Positions 33,097-42,896 of a stretch of DNA of 64,000 bases are shown in pieces. Below the pieces are notes generated by a model. It did no database searches and was not told where the DNA came from. It saw only the letters and a list, made by a program, of their open reading frames with translations. The DNA lies in contig DLLG01000017.1 in the NCBI GenBank assembly GCA_002479075.1, forward strand, positions 1 through 64,000. Direction: 5' to 3'. The stretch comes from Clostridiales bacterium UBA7568. Its GTDB lineage: Bacteria > Bacillota > Clostridia > Oscillospirales > CAG-272. The position numbers and the translations under genes are program-made. Each line of letters begins with the position of its first letter. Positions within the stretch are counted from its first letter, which is position 1.

Positions 33097-34506
33097 TTAC
33101 TGTTTTTTATATGTCGTGCCTGTCGGCGTGTCAACAAGAACTATTCCCTGCGCCAAAAGCTCCGCTCTGATAGCGTCCGCCTTTGCATAATCCTTCGCCT
33201 TTTTCGCCGCCGCTCTCTCCGCTATTTTCTCAAGGATTGCGGGGTCGCCCTCTTCTGCCGAAGGCTCTTCCTTTTTGACCGCCGCGTCTTTAAGTCCGAG
33301 AGAGAGGACGGAATCGATTGCGTCGATAGCGGCGCGCTTTTCCGCACCCGTTGCGTCGGATTTGAGAACGTCATAAAGAGACGTTACGGCAAGGGACGTG
33401 TTCAGGTCACTTGACATTGCGTCATTAAAGCCGGCAAGCAAAGCCTTCACTTTTTCGGGGTTGACTTCGCCCGTGCGCTCCGTCGCCGCAACTCTTGCAT
33501 AGAGCTTTGAATATGCCGCCGCCGCATTGTCAAGCGAGGCAAAGGAGAAGGTCAGCGGTTTTCTGTAATGGCTTTGGAGGCAGAAATATCTGTATGCAAG
33601 CGGGTCATAGCCCTTTGATTTCAGAAGAGAGACTGTCAGAAATTCGCCCTTTGACTTGCTCATTTTGCCAGTTTCGTCATTGAGGTGCTGAACGTGGAAC
33701 CAGTAGCCGCACCATTTGTGACCAAGGTATGCTTCGCTCTGCGCAATCTCGTTTGTGTGGTGCGGGAAGATGTTGTCAACTCCGCCGCAATGAATATCAA
33801 GATATTCGCCGAGATATTTCATACTTATGCAGCTGCATTCGATATGCCAGCCGGGGTAACCGACGCCCCAGGGGCTGTCCCATTTCAGCTCCTGCTCATC
33901 AAATTTCGATTTTGTAAACCAGAGAGCAAAGTCGCTTTTGTTTTTCTTGTTTTCGTCCTCGGAAACATCGTCGCGGACGCCGACCATAAGGTTTTCCGTG
34001 TTGTCTGCGTGACCGGCAAGCTCTCCATAGCCCGCGGATTTAGACGTATCAAAATACACGTTTCCGCCGGCAACATAAGCATAGCCCTTGTCTATAAGCA
34101 CGGAGATAACGCGGATAAAATCGTCAATACAGCCCGTCGCAGGCTGAACAATTTCCGGCTTTTTGATGTTCAGCGCGTCGCAATCGGCAAAGAAAGCGTC
34201 CGTATAAAACTGCGCCACCTGCATAACCGTCTTGTGTTCGCGCTTTGCGCCCTTGAGCATTTTGTCCTCGCCCGTGTCGGCGTCGCTCGTCAGGTGACCG
34301 ACGTCCGTTATGTTCATCGCACGCGTGACATCGTATCCCGCAAAGCGCAGATATTTTTCAAGCACGTCCTCCATCATATACGAGCGAAGATTTCCTATAT
34401 GTGCATAATGATAAACGGTCGGGCCGCAGGTATACATTTTGACCTTGCCGCTTTCGTGCGGAACGAATTCCTCAACCGTTTTTGTAAGCGTATTATAAAG
34501 CTTCAT
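33097..34506 (-). CDS. cysS: Cysteinyl-tRNA synthetase
   Basis: A 469-residue class I synthetase. The HIGH motif is YAHIGN, the KMSKS motif is KMSKSKGE, and zinc ligands include the Cys of TCGPTVY, the Cys of ECSCIS and the HHTNE His. The length is normal. ATG 34506 follows GGAGGC; a longer in-frame opening overlaps the ATPase terminator and is rejected. It begins a cysS-rimO-pgsA operon. tRNA-Cys lies elsewhere in this window. Confidence 0.97.
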   Translation of the reverse strand: MKLYNTLTKTVEEFVPHESGKVKMYTCGPTVYHYAHIGNLRSYMMEDVLEKYLRFAGYDVTRAMNITDVGHLTSDADTGEDKMLKGAKREHKTVMQVAQFYTDAFFADCDALNIKKPEIVQPATGCIDDFIRVISVLIDKGYAYVAGGNVYFDTSKSAGYGELAGHADNTENLMVGVRDDVSEDENKKNKSDFALWFTKSKFDEQELKWDSPWGVGYPGWHIECSCISMKYLGEYLDIHCGGVDNIFPHHTNEIAQSEAYLGHKWCGYWFHVQHLNDETGKMSKSKGEFLTVSLLKSKGYDPLAYRYFCLQSHYRKPLTFSFASLDNAAAAYSKLYARVAATERTGEVNPEKVKALLAGFNDAMSSDLNTSLAVTSLYDVLKSDATGAEKRAAIDAIDSVLSLGLKDAAVKKEEPSAEEGDPAILEKIAERAAAKKAKDYAKADAIRAELLAQGIVLVDTPTGTTYKKQ

Positions 34507-34539
34507 ACTGCCTCCGAAAATATATAACTTTTCTATTGT

Positions 34540-34568
34540 ATTATAATACAATTTCTCTTGTTTGTAAA
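34540..34568 (-). promoter_or_regulatory. Promoter of the cysS-rimO-pgsA operon
   Basis: TTTACA (34563-34568), 17-bp spacer, TATAAT (34540-34545) on the minus strand. Confidence 0.75.
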
Positions 34569-34580
34569 GATGTGTTTTAC

Positions 34581-34620
34581 TAAAAATAAAGCCGCACAGA
34601 GTGTTTTTCTCCGCGCGGCT
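34581..34620 (-). terminator. Terminator of the V-ATPase operon
   Basis: AGCCGC and GCGGCT arms with a 19-base loop, followed on the minus strand by TTTATTTTT, eight bases after the subunit D stop. Confidence 0.75.
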
Positions 34621-34627
34621 CCGCTTT

Positions 34628-35281
34628 TCAGTTTTTGCTTTCAATCTGAGCTTTGATCATCATATCCTTGACCTTCATCAGTCTTGTCAGATTGCCTCGC
34701 TCGTTTTCCTCCAGCTTCATAGTTATCGATTTGATTGTCTCCTCGATCTGCGGAATCATAACGTGCTCAAGCGCGTTTACTCTTCTGCGCGTCTTTTCGA
34801 TCTCCTCCGCCATAAGCTGCGAGCTCTTTTCAAGCTCTGCGAGCTTTATCATATCCGGAAGTATCTCGGAAAGCTCCAAAACAGCCGTATCGATCTCGCC
34901 GGACGTAAACGCCAGACCGAAGTTATATCCGTCCGACTGTTGTGCGCCTTTGAGGTCATAACTGAATACCGGGACGACAACGCTCATAACGTTCTTTTCC
35001 GAAATGTCAAGCGAGACCTCCTTTTTCGGGAGCATCAGAGCTTCCGTCATAACCTTCGGCGATGTAACTGCGGAGGCAAGCGCAAAGCTCTTGTTTGACT
35101 TTTCAAGCGCCGCCTCAACCTTTTCCCTGACGGTTTTCGTCTCGCGGACAACATCGAGAAACTGCTTCATCAGCTCGTCTCTCTTGTCCTTGAGCAGTTT
35201 ATGACCTCTTCTTGCAACGGCAAGACGGTTTTTCAGCTTTTTAAGCTCCATACGCGTAGGATTTACGCGAATCTGCGCCAC
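34628..35281 (-). CDS. ntpD: V-type ATP synthase subunit D
   Basis: A 217-residue coiled-coil central-stalk protein. It opens with the family signature VNPTRMELKKLKNRLAVARRG and has a second long helix from about 140 to 210. It rotates inside the A3B3 ring and couples it to the membrane rotor. The start is GTG 35281 behind GGAGGTGACC, 21 bp after subunit B. Last gene of the operon. Confidence 0.95.
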   Translation of the reverse strand: MAQIRVNPTRMELKKLKNRLAVARRGHKLLKDKRDELMKQFLDVVRETKTVREKVEAALEKSNKSFALASAVTSPKVMTEALMLPKKEVSLDISEKNVMSVVVPVFSYDLKGAQQSDGYNFGLAFTSGEIDTAVLELSEILPDMIKLAELEKSSQLMAEEIEKTRRRVNALEHVMIPQIEETIKSITMKLEENERGNLTRLMKVKDMMIKAQIESKN

Positions 35282-35302
35282 TTTCGGTCACCTCCCGTCG
35301 GT

Positions 35303-36679
35303 TTAGTTTTCTTTCGGCCAGTATTTATCAAGAATTTCGGGCTTGATACGCTTCATCTCCGAGCGCGGCAGGAGCTTTAAGAGCTGCCAACCGATATCAA
35401 GCGTCTGTTCTATCGTTCTGTTTTCATAAAAGCCCTGGTTTACATATAGCTTTTCAAATTCATCCGCGAATTTTGCATAGAGACGGTCGATAGGCGTAAG
35501 CGCCGCCTCGCCGAGGACGACCATAAGCTCCTTTGCTTCCTTTCCTCTCGCATAGCTTGAGAAAAGCTGGTTCATCGTTCCGGCGTGATCCCCTCTTGTC
35601 TTTCCCGCGCCGATACCCTTGTCCTTCAGACGCGAAAGCGAGGGAAGAACGTCAACAGGGGGAAGAATTCCCTTTCTGTAAAGGTCACGGGAGAGGATTA
35701 TCTGACCCTCGGTAATGTAACCCGTAAGGTCGGGGATGGGATGAGTTTTATCGTCCTCCGGCATTGTCAGAATCGGGATCATTGTGATTGACCCTTCTCT
35801 GTCCAGCTTTCTGCCGGCGCGTTCATACATTGTCGCAAGGTCGGTATAGAGGTAACCGGGGTAGCCTCTTCTGCCCGGGACTTCCTTTCTCGCCGCAGAC
35901 ACCTCGCGGAGCGCCTCCGCATAGTTTGTGATGTCCGTTATGATGACGAGAACGTGCATATTCTTTTCAAACGCAAGGTATTCGGCAGCCGTCAGCGCCA
36001 TACGGGGCGTTGAAATACGTTCGATTGCCGCGTCGGAAGCAAGGTTTATAAAGAGCACCGTGCGGTCGATCGCGCCCGTGCGTTTGAAATCCGAAATGAA
36101 GAAATCCGCCTCTTCAAAAGTGATACCGACAGCCGCGAACACAACGGCAAAATTTGTGTCCGTTCCGCGAACCTTTGCCTGACGTGCTATCTGAGCCGCA
36201 AGGTTTGCGTGCGGCATACCGGAGCCGGAGAAAATCGGCAGCTTCTGCCCGCGGACGAGGGTGTTCAGTCCGTCGATTGTTGAAATACCTGTCTGAATGA
36301 ATTCGGAAGGATAGTTTCTTGCGGCAGGATTTATAGGCGTGCCGTTTATATCAAGCGTTTTTTCGGGGATTATTTCAGGGCCTCCGTCGATAACCTCGCC
36401 CATACCGGAGAAAACGCGTCCGAGCATATCGGGCGAAACGCCGAGTTCAACTCCGTGACCGAGAAAACGCACCTTGCTCTGCGCAAGGTTAAGTCCTGCC
36501 GAGCTCTCAAAAAGCTGAACGAGAACGTTGTCGCCGTTGACTTCAAGCACGCGGCAACGGCGGACGGAACCGTCCGGAAGCTCGATTTCGCCGAGCTCGT
36601 CATATTTGACGCCCTCAACCCTCCGGACAAGCATAAGAGGGCCGGCGACTTCTTCTATCGTCTTGTATTCTCTTATCAT
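35303..36679 (-). CDS. ntpB: V-type ATP synthase subunit B
   Basis: A 458-residue non-catalytic regulatory subunit. It lacks a P-loop: the equivalent position reads FSGSGMPHANLAAQIA, as in other B subunits. SARKEVPGRRGYPGYLYTDLA-type sequence (core GRRGYPGYLYTDLA) is typical. Its ATG overlaps the A subunit stop by one base (TAATG), so the two ring subunits are translationally coupled. Confidence 0.97.
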   Translation of the reverse strand: MIREYKTIEEVAGPLMLVRRVEGVKYDELGEIELPDGSVRRCRVLEVNGDNVLVQLFESSAGLNLAQSKVRFLGHGVELGVSPDMLGRVFSGMGEVIDGGPEIIPEKTLDINGTPINPAARNYPSEFIQTGISTIDGLNTLVRGQKLPIFSGSGMPHANLAAQIARQAKVRGTDTNFAVVFAAVGITFEEADFFISDFKRTGAIDRTVLFINLASDAAIERISTPRMALTAAEYLAFEKNMHVLVIITDITNYAEALREVSAARKEVPGRRGYPGYLYTDLATMYERAGRKLDREGSITMIPILTMPEDDKTHPIPDLTGYITEGQIILSRDLYRKGILPPVDVLPSLSRLKDKGIGAGKTRGDHAGTMNQLFSSYARGKEAKELMVVLGEAALTPIDRLYAKFADEFEKLYVNQGFYENRTIEQTLDIGWQLLKLLPRSEMKRIKPEILDKYWPKEN

Positions 36680-38448
36680 TATCTCTCCTCCTTGTCCGTC
36701 AGAGCGGAAAGCTCCGCTGTAATCTCTCTGTCTATATCTTCAAATTCCGCAACATATTTTTCCGGGTCTGCACTCTTTGCTCTGCCTATTCTCTCTCTTA
36801 CGGGCAGCTCCGCGATTTTTTCGATATCTGCGCCTCGGGTGAGCGCCTCGCCGGACTTTTTATAGAATGAAAGTATCAGTTTTATCAGCCTGTACTGCTT
36901 GTCAAGCGACGTGTACGAGTCGCCGTCCTCGAATGCGTTCTGCTGGAGGAAGTCCTCGCGGACTGAGCGTGCCGCTTCAAGCGTCAGACGTTCGCTCGGA
37001 GAAAGCGCGTCAACGCCGACAAGCTTTACAATTTCTTCAAGCTCGCTTTCAACGGAGAGTATTCTCATCGCCTCTCCCGTCACAGCGTTCCAGTCACGCG
37101 CGACGTTTGCGTTGAACCATTCTTCAAGCTTATCCTTATAAAGCGAATATGACGTCAGCCAGTTTATCGCCGGGAAATGACGGCGGTACGCAAGCGACGA
37201 ATCAAGCCCCCAGAAGACCTTTACGATACGAAGCGTTGCCTGCGAAACGGGCTCTGAAATGTCGCCGCCCTGCGGGGAAACCGCTCCGATTGCGGAAAGG
37301 GTGCCGTGTCTGCCGTCGGAGCCGAGACAGATAACGTTGCCCGCTCTTTCGTAGAACTGCGCCAGACGCGACGTAAGATATGCGGGATAACCTTCCTCGC
37401 CGGGCATTTCTTCAAGTCTGCCGGACATTTCGCGCAGAGCCTCCGCCCAGCGGGAGGAGGAATCCGCAATAACTGCGACCGAATATCCCATATCCCTGAA
37501 ATATTCGGCAATCGTTATACCCGTGTAAATCGAGGCTTCTCGCGCCGCAACGGGCATATCCGATGTGTTTGCGATAAGAACCGTGCGCTTCATCAGCGAA
37601 TAGCCGCTTCTCGGGTCTTTGAGTTCGGGGAATTCGCGGAGAACATCCGTCATTTCGTTTCCGCGCTCGCCGCAACCGATATAAACAACTATGTCAACAT
37701 TGCTCCATTTTGCAAGCTGGTGCTGAACAACCGTCTTTCCCGAGCCGAACGGCCCCGGAACGCACGCCGTACCGCCCTTTGCAATCGGGAACATTGCGTC
37801 GATAACTCTCTGCCCCGTTACCATAGGCTCGGAGGGAGCGAGCTTTGAGGCATAAGGTCTTGCTTTTCTGACGGGCCATTTCTGCATAAGAGTTATATCA
37901 AAGCTCTTGCCCGCGTCATTTTTTATCGAACCGATCTTCTCCGTAACGGTAAAATCGCCGGAGCTTATTTCCTCAATCGTACCGTCCTTGCCGAACGGAA
38001 CGAGGATTTTATGGAGAACGAGTTCCGTCTCGTTGACAGTTCCGAGGATGTCCCCCGCTTTTACTCTGTCTCCCGCCTTGACGGTCGCCGTAAAGCTCCA
38101 TTTTTTATCTCTTGAAAGGGGCTTTTCGTCAATGCCCTTTATGATATTTGAGCCGTACTTTTCATACATTACTTCAAGCGGGCGCTGAATACCGTCATAA
38201 ATATTTGTCATAAGCCCGGGTCCGAGTTCAACGGAAAGCGGCTCGCCCGTCGATACAACGGCATCCCCGCAACCGAGCCCCGCTGTCTCCTCATATACCT
38301 GTATTGACGCGCGGTCGCCTCGCATTTCGATTATCTCTCCGATGAGCCTGTCCTTCCCGACACGCACAACGTCAAACATATTGGCTTCTCTCATTCCCTC
38401 CGCAACGACAAGCGGTCCCGAAACCTTGATAATTCTTCCTTCGGTCAT
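36679..38448 (-). CDS. ntpA: V-type ATP synthase catalytic subunit A
   Basis: A 589-residue catalytic subunit. The P-loop is GPFGSGKT, the catalytic Glu segment is GCGERGNEM, and the V/A-type non-homologous insert (about 90-200) separates it from F-type beta. SSSRWAEALRE and the Walker B region follow. It hydrolyses or makes ATP at the A/B interface in the cytoplasm. It is the seventh gene in the operon. Confidence 0.98.
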   Translation of the reverse strand: MTEGRIIKVSGPLVVAEGMREANMFDVVRVGKDRLIGEIIEMRGDRASIQVYEETAGLGCGDAVVSTGEPLSVELGPGLMTNIYDGIQRPLEVMYEKYGSNIIKGIDEKPLSRDKKWSFTATVKAGDRVKAGDILGTVNETELVLHKILVPFGKDGTIEEISSGDFTVTEKIGSIKNDAGKSFDITLMQKWPVRKARPYASKLAPSEPMVTGQRVIDAMFPIAKGGTACVPGPFGSGKTVVQHQLAKWSNVDIVVYIGCGERGNEMTDVLREFPELKDPRSGYSLMKRTVLIANTSDMPVAAREASIYTGITIAEYFRDMGYSVAVIADSSSRWAEALREMSGRLEEMPGEEGYPAYLTSRLAQFYERAGNVICLGSDGRHGTLSAIGAVSPQGGDISEPVSQATLRIVKVFWGLDSSLAYRRHFPAINWLTSYSLYKDKLEEWFNANVARDWNAVTGEAMRILSVESELEEIVKLVGVDALSPSERLTLEAARSVREDFLQQNAFEDGDSYTSLDKQYRLIKLILSFYKKSGEALTRGADIEKIAELPVRERIGRAKSADPEKYVAEFEDIDREITAELSALTDKEER

Positions 38449-38482
38449 TTTCTAAACCTTTCCGCGCAAAGCGCCGATAAAA

Positions 38483-38803
38483 TCAGTTGTTTTTGAAAAG
38501 TATATCCGCACCGACAGCGCGTTCGACGCTTTTCTTTATGTTCATCATTCCGATGCCCTTTGAACCGCTCTTGGACGGTATCATAACCACGGACGGCAGC
38601 GTCTTGTCCTTATATGACTGTATCTGCTCCATAATAAGCTCCGCAAGCTCTTCCGTTATGAATATAACGGCGCAGTTGTCTTCCGAAAGACCTTTGAGCG
38701 CCTGCGCGGCATCCTCTGCGCTCTCCGCAATGCGGACGGCAAACCCGACCGCCATAAATCCGAGCGCGCTTTCCCTGTCGCCGATAACGCCGATTTTATA
38801 CAT
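38483..38803 (-). CDS. ntpF: V-type ATP synthase subunit F
   Basis: A 106-residue Rossmann-like protein: YKIGVIGDRESALGFMAVGF at the start and VIFITEELAELI in the middle are typical. It binds subunit D in the central stalk. Its start overlaps the end of subunit C by eight bases. Confidence 0.92.
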   Translation of the reverse strand: MYKIGVIGDRESALGFMAVGFAVRIAESAEDAAQALKGLSEDNCAVIFITEELAELIMEQIQSYKDKTLPSVVMIPSKSGSKGIGMMNIKKSVERAVGADILFKNN

Positions 38804-39773
38804 AGCTTTCGCGTATCCTTTCGATTATCTTTTCCGCCGACTGCCCTGAGGCGCGTCCTGCGATTATTATGCGTATATTTTTGACCTCGTTTTCTATGGC
38901 GCACAGATACCAGACAAGCGAAGCCGAACCGAAAACACTGTGCTTGTATTTTTCGCAGATTTCCGCAAACGCACCGTCAAAAATGTGCTCCGTTTCTGAA
39001 AACGAGAGGAAACCGTCCTGCGGCAGTCCCTTCCCGAACGCGCTTTTTTTCGCAACGGTAAACAGCTCCTCCTCGCCCTGCGAAACGGCGTCCGAGAGAG
39101 CTTTCTTTTTTATATAACCGCCGTCAGACGATGCGGAATCGAAAAATTTGCAGTCCTTGCCCATCCTTATGACTCGCAGAGCCGTCAGAAGGTTCGTTAT
39201 GTCTATGCGGTTTTTAACATAGTCCGAGACAACCTCGTCCTTATATTCCCGTGCAACAGAAAGCATATCCGCAAGGCACGCGCAGTCAAGAATAAGATCG
39301 ATGAGCTGCGGGTCGGAGGTCTCGGAGTATTCGTTTATCGCCTCCGTCGCCGCATTTGCCATATTTATGGGGAATACGGAAAAATCGCGGTTGTGCACAG
39401 CGTCCGCAACCTTCTTTTCGCCGACTGTTCCGCAAGGCGAATAGAGAGCGGAGAAATCGAACCCGCGCACGAATTCGCATTTTATCGCCGCTTTCAGGTT
39501 GTTGCAGTCATAGGGGTAACGCAGAGCGTAAAACAGCTTTTTTTCCGGCGCAATTTCGGAAATGAAAGCATAAGCCCCCTCCGTTTTTTTGTCAAGCGAC
39601 GGAAAAACGCCTTCGGAAACGTCATATCCGAATTCGCCGAGCATCCTCGAAAAAGCTTCGTCACCCGGTGCCGCCGCAAGACGGATGTATTTGTCCCGCC
39701 CCATAAGCGCGCCGTCAACGGAGTGGACTCTCGCCGCCGCATAGACATATTCGGTTTCACGGATTTTCTTCAT
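38796..39773 (-). CDS. ntpC: V-type ATP synthase subunit C
   Basis: A 325-residue all-helical protein of the V-type AC39/C family that joins the central stalk to the membrane ring. NNLKAAIKCEFVRG and the C-terminal WYLCAIENEVKNIRIIIAGR match the family. ATG 39773 is preferred; a GTG six codons upstream (39791) is possible. It is longer than small archaeal homologues only slightly. Confidence 0.88.
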   Translation of the reverse strand: MKKIRETEYVYAAARVHSVDGALMGRDKYIRLAAAPGDEAFSRMLGEFGYDVSEGVFPSLDKKTEGAYAFISEIAPEKKLFYALRYPYDCNNLKAAIKCEFVRGFDFSALYSPCGTVGEKKVADAVHNRDFSVFPINMANAATEAINEYSETSDPQLIDLILDCACLADMLSVAREYKDEVVSDYVKNRIDITNLLTALRVIRMGKDCKFFDSASSDGGYIKKKALSDAVSQGEEELFTVAKKSAFGKGLPQDGFLSFSETEHIFDGAFAEICEKYKHSVFGSASLVWYLCAIENEVKNIRIIIAGRASGQSAEKIIERIRESYV

Positions 39774-39812
39774 ACTGTGCCGTGCCTCCACCTTGTTATT
39801 TTAGCCATTGTT

Positions 39813-40397
39813 TCAGCCGAAAAGCGCCGCCGTTACAGCGGGAAGGAGCGCTTCCCTCCTCTGGGCAATCAGCTTTTCGGGCGTACAATTGATCTCAATG
39901 AGCCCCGTTTTGATGATAAATCCCGCCTTGAGCTCGTCGCTCCCCGAAACCTCATAAGGCGTAACGCCTGCTTTTTCGGCAATTTCTTTTCCGCTCGCGG
40001 GGGCATTCTTCGCCGCAACAAGCACAAATTTTTCGCCCCTGACCGCCTCATCCGAAGCGGCACCGGAAAGAAGTCCTGCCATTATGTCAAGATACTTTCC
40101 CTTTTCCATTGAGGAAAAGCTTTCCGCCGCACGGGCAAAAACAGAGTCGATAAGCTCGCGTTTTTTCGTCAGGAGCTCGTCGCGACAGGCTGTTCCCGCG
40201 CGATTTTCCGCGCGCAGACGCATAGCCTTTCTTTCCGCTTCGGATTTTTCCTCCGCGCGCTTTGCGATCTCCGCACAAGCCGCGGCGGACGTATCCTTTA
40301 CGTCGTTTATTTTTGCCTCATACTCGGCGCGGAGCCGATTCTCCGAAGAAAGCGCCTCTGCGTTTATGCGGGCGATGATTTCGTCTATACCGTTCAT
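39813..40397 (-). CDS. ntpE: V-type ATP synthase subunit E
   Basis: A 194-residue peripheral-stalk protein: an N-terminal charged helix (about 1-90) rich in Glu, Arg and Ala, then a globular C-terminal domain ending with GLIEINCTPEKLIAQRREAL-like sequence (core quoted). It pairs with the small G/H coiled-coil protein encoded first in the operon. It lies three bases after subunit K. Confidence 0.85.
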   Translation of the reverse strand: MNGIDEIIARINAEALSSENRLRAEYEAKINDVKDTSAAACAEIAKRAEEKSEAERKAMRLRAENRAGTACRDELLTKKRELIDSVFARAAESFSSMEKGKYLDIMAGLLSGAASDEAVRGEKFVLVAAKNAPASGKEIAEKAGVTPYEVSGSDELKAGFIIKTGLIEINCTPEKLIAQRREALLPAVTAALFG

Positions 40398-40400
40398 AAA

Positions 40401-40910
40401 TTATCCAACCTGATAAAGGAGAATGGGAAGTGCGGAGATAAGAAGCGCAAGAATTGCGTACATTTCAACGAGAACCGCACTTGTGATGCACTTACCGGAC
40501 TCTTCGGGACGCTTTGCAACAACGGAAATTCCCGAAACGGCAACTCTCGCCTGTTTTATAGCGGAGAAATAACCGACGATTGCAATCGGAAGAGCCATAA
40601 GACCTATGAGCGCACCGTCAAAACGGGAAAGCTCAACGGGAGTTGAAAGAATGCCTGTTTTGAGAACGATAAGGAACGCAACGGCAAATCCGTAGATACC
40701 CTGCGTACCGGGAAGCACCTGCAAAAGGAGCGTTCTGCCGAATTTGGACGGATCCTCCGCGAGGACTCCCGCACTCGCCTCGGCAACCATACCGACACCC
40801 TTGGCAGAGCCGATGCCGCTGAAGATTACAGCAAGTGCCGCTCCGAGAAGCGCGAGGTTCCTTCCGCTGAAAAGTGCCGCAAGAAAGCTTGCAAAAGTTG
40901 TGATTTCCAT
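40401..40910 (-). CDS. ntpK: V-type ATP synthase subunit K (rotor proteolipid), probable Na+ type
   Basis: A 169-residue, four-helix rotor subunit formed by an ancient duplication of a two-helix unit. Only the second hairpin has the ion-binding carboxylate (Glu in SAVLVEMYAIL). The first hairpin has LPGTQGIYGF, and the third helix region has AIKQARVAV. Leu/Thr-Gln, Gln and Glu in these places match the Na+ ligands known for Enterococcus hirae NtpK. This supports a sodium-coupled enzyme. ATG 40910 is chosen at the start of the first helix. Confidence 0.92.
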   Translation of the reverse strand: MEITTFASFLAALFSGRNLALLGAALAVIFSGIGSAKGVGMVAEASAGVLAEDPSKFGRTLLLQVLPGTQGIYGFAVAFLIVLKTGILSTPVELSRFDGALIGLMALPIAIVGYFSAIKQARVAVSGISVVAKRPEESGKCITSAVLVEMYAILALLISALPILLYQVG

Positions 40911-40937
40911 AATTATAAACCTTTCCGGCAAAATGCC

Positions 40938-42896
40938 TTAAATTTTTTCAGTTGTTTGTTCGACGTAAACGTCGGTGTATTTGAGGTCCGGAGAATCGGG
41001 CTCGAAATGCCGTCCGCCGTCCTCATAGAACTTCCCGAAGAACTCAACGTATTGCAGTCGGCAGGTGTGAACGAACGCTCCGAGAGCAGAAAGCGCAAGG
41101 TTCATCAGATGACCAAACGCCCCGACGACTATAACGAGGATGATTGTAACAACGGGATTGTTTATAAGCGTTGCAAACGTGTTTACAACGCTTGCAATAA
41201 CCGCCCCCGCAAGAGCAAGAGCGAATATTCTCGAATAGGAAAGCAGGTCTGAAGCGTAGTTTATTATGTCGTAAAGCCCCGCAAGCCCCGAAAACAGTCT
41301 CGCAAATATGTTTTTCTTTGCCCTGCCGCGCATTGTTATCATCATCAGAAGTCCGATGCCGAGGATTATCAGCCCGACCTTGGATTTCAGTCCGAAATAG
41401 ACTCCCGCTCCGGCGAACATTATAAGCCAGCTGCCGACGTCAAACACCGCACTCTGCCAGTCGCCTCTCTTAAAGCACATAACCATATTGATTATCATTC
41501 CGCAGATGAGATGTGCCGCGCCTATGCCAAGCGATATCAGAAGGAATGTTATCGGCTCGTCAAGCGGGTTGCAGACTATTGCAAGATCATCGAATTTATG
41601 AGAGCCCGCAAGACTCTGCGCCAGCTTTGCGGGAAGATCTCCGAAATATCCGCCGAAGAGCACGCCGCATATCATACACGAGACCCCGCATATGACAAAC
41701 AGCTTCATCATCTTTGCCGTTCCGCCCTTCGGCTTCATCAGCTTCGTGCCGAGAATTCCGATGAGAACAAGCAAAAGTCCGTAGCCGAGATCCGCGAACA
41801 TCATTCCGAATATCAGCGCAAAGAACAGCGCAACCCAGAATGTCGGATCAAAGGAGCCGTATTTCGGATATGAATACATTCCGATGACAAACTCAAACGG
41901 GCTCGCAAAGCCGTTGTTTTTGAGCTCGACCGGCGGTTCATCCCCTTCTTCGGGATCGGCAATATCGCAGAAGCACTCATATTTTGAGAGCGTCTTTGTC
42001 AGCTTTTCGATTCTGTCCTCCGGTATCCAACCCGTCATTATGACGGTATGCCCTGTGCCGAGCAGCTTCCGCTTCACGTTCTCTTCCGCAAGCTCGGTTT
42101 TGAGTCTGTCGTAAGCGTATTCCATATCGGGGCAAAGCAGCGCAAGCTCCGAAAGCTCCCGCTTTATTTCGTCCCCTCTCTTTTCAAGCGACTGTATTCC
42201 CGCCTGCGTCTTTTTCATCTCGTCCGCAGCAGTTCCCGCGTCCGGGCGGAAATTCGTTTTGATGAACCCTGCCTCGGAGAGCAGCGCCGTCAGTTGCTTT
42301 TCGACGCTCTTATGGCACACAGCCGATATATACCGGACGCTCTTTCCCTCCGCAACCGTTTCGATCTGCACAGCAGAGAGTTCCTCGGAGGCTATACCCG
42401 AAAGTCGCCCGACATCCGCAGAAGCAGGCAAGGTTCCCGTCATCACAGCCGCGCTTCTCGTTTCTTCAAAGCCGAGCGGAAGGTCATAATTCTGCCAGAC
42501 GGAAACAGACGAAAGATATGATAGCAGTTTGTTTTTCTCTGCCGAAAGCCTGTCCGTTTCCGCTTTGAGGAAAACGGCTCTCCTTGCCGCGTCGACCGAA
42601 GTCGCCGTGCTTCTTCCGTCAAATTCTTTTTTTGACATTTCCCTTCGGGTCTTGAAAAATCCCTTTTTGTCCTTACGCATAGGCGAGAGGATATTCAGCG
42701 CCTCCGAGATCGCTCCGAGATCGGAATTGAGTTCGGAGATTCTTTCCTCCCTGTCCATACTGCGTATTATTGCGTCGCCCTCCGGCGCTTCGCACTTTTC
42801 AACCTCGACGCAGGAGAGCCATATAAGATCCTTTGCGAGCCTGTCAAGGTCGGAGCGCATCGCCACAAGCGACACCTTCTTCATATTTTTTATCAT
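40938..42896 (-). CDS. ntpI: V-type ATP synthase subunit I (a-type stator)
   Basis: A 652-residue protein with an N-terminal soluble stalk-binding half (1-330) and a C-terminal membrane half of about seven or eight helices. GMMFADLGYGLLL and SRIFALALAGAVIA are the conserved segments; the Arg in SYSRIFALAL is the essential one facing the rotor. Its ATG overlaps the stop of the small G/H gene as ATGA. Confidence 0.96.
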   Translation of the reverse strand: MIKNMKKVSLVAMRSDLDRLAKDLIWLSCVEVEKCEAPEGDAIIRSMDREERISELNSDLGAISEALNILSPMRKDKKGFFKTRREMSKKEFDGRSTATSVDAARRAVFLKAETDRLSAEKNKLLSYLSSVSVWQNYDLPLGFEETRSAAVMTGTLPASADVGRLSGIASEELSAVQIETVAEGKSVRYISAVCHKSVEKQLTALLSEAGFIKTNFRPDAGTAADEMKKTQAGIQSLEKRGDEIKRELSELALLCPDMEYAYDRLKTELAEENVKRKLLGTGHTVIMTGWIPEDRIEKLTKTLSKYECFCDIADPEEGDEPPVELKNNGFASPFEFVIGMYSYPKYGSFDPTFWVALFFALIFGMMFADLGYGLLLVLIGILGTKLMKPKGGTAKMMKLFVICGVSCMICGVLFGGYFGDLPAKLAQSLAGSHKFDDLAIVCNPLDEPITFLLISLGIGAAHLICGMIINMVMCFKRGDWQSAVFDVGSWLIMFAGAGVYFGLKSKVGLIILGIGLLMMITMRGRAKKNIFARLFSGLAGLYDIINYASDLLSYSRIFALALAGAVIASVVNTFATLINNPVVTIILVIVVGAFGHLMNLALSALGAFVHTCRLQYVEFFGKFYEDGGRHFEPDSPDLKYTDVYVEQTTEKI

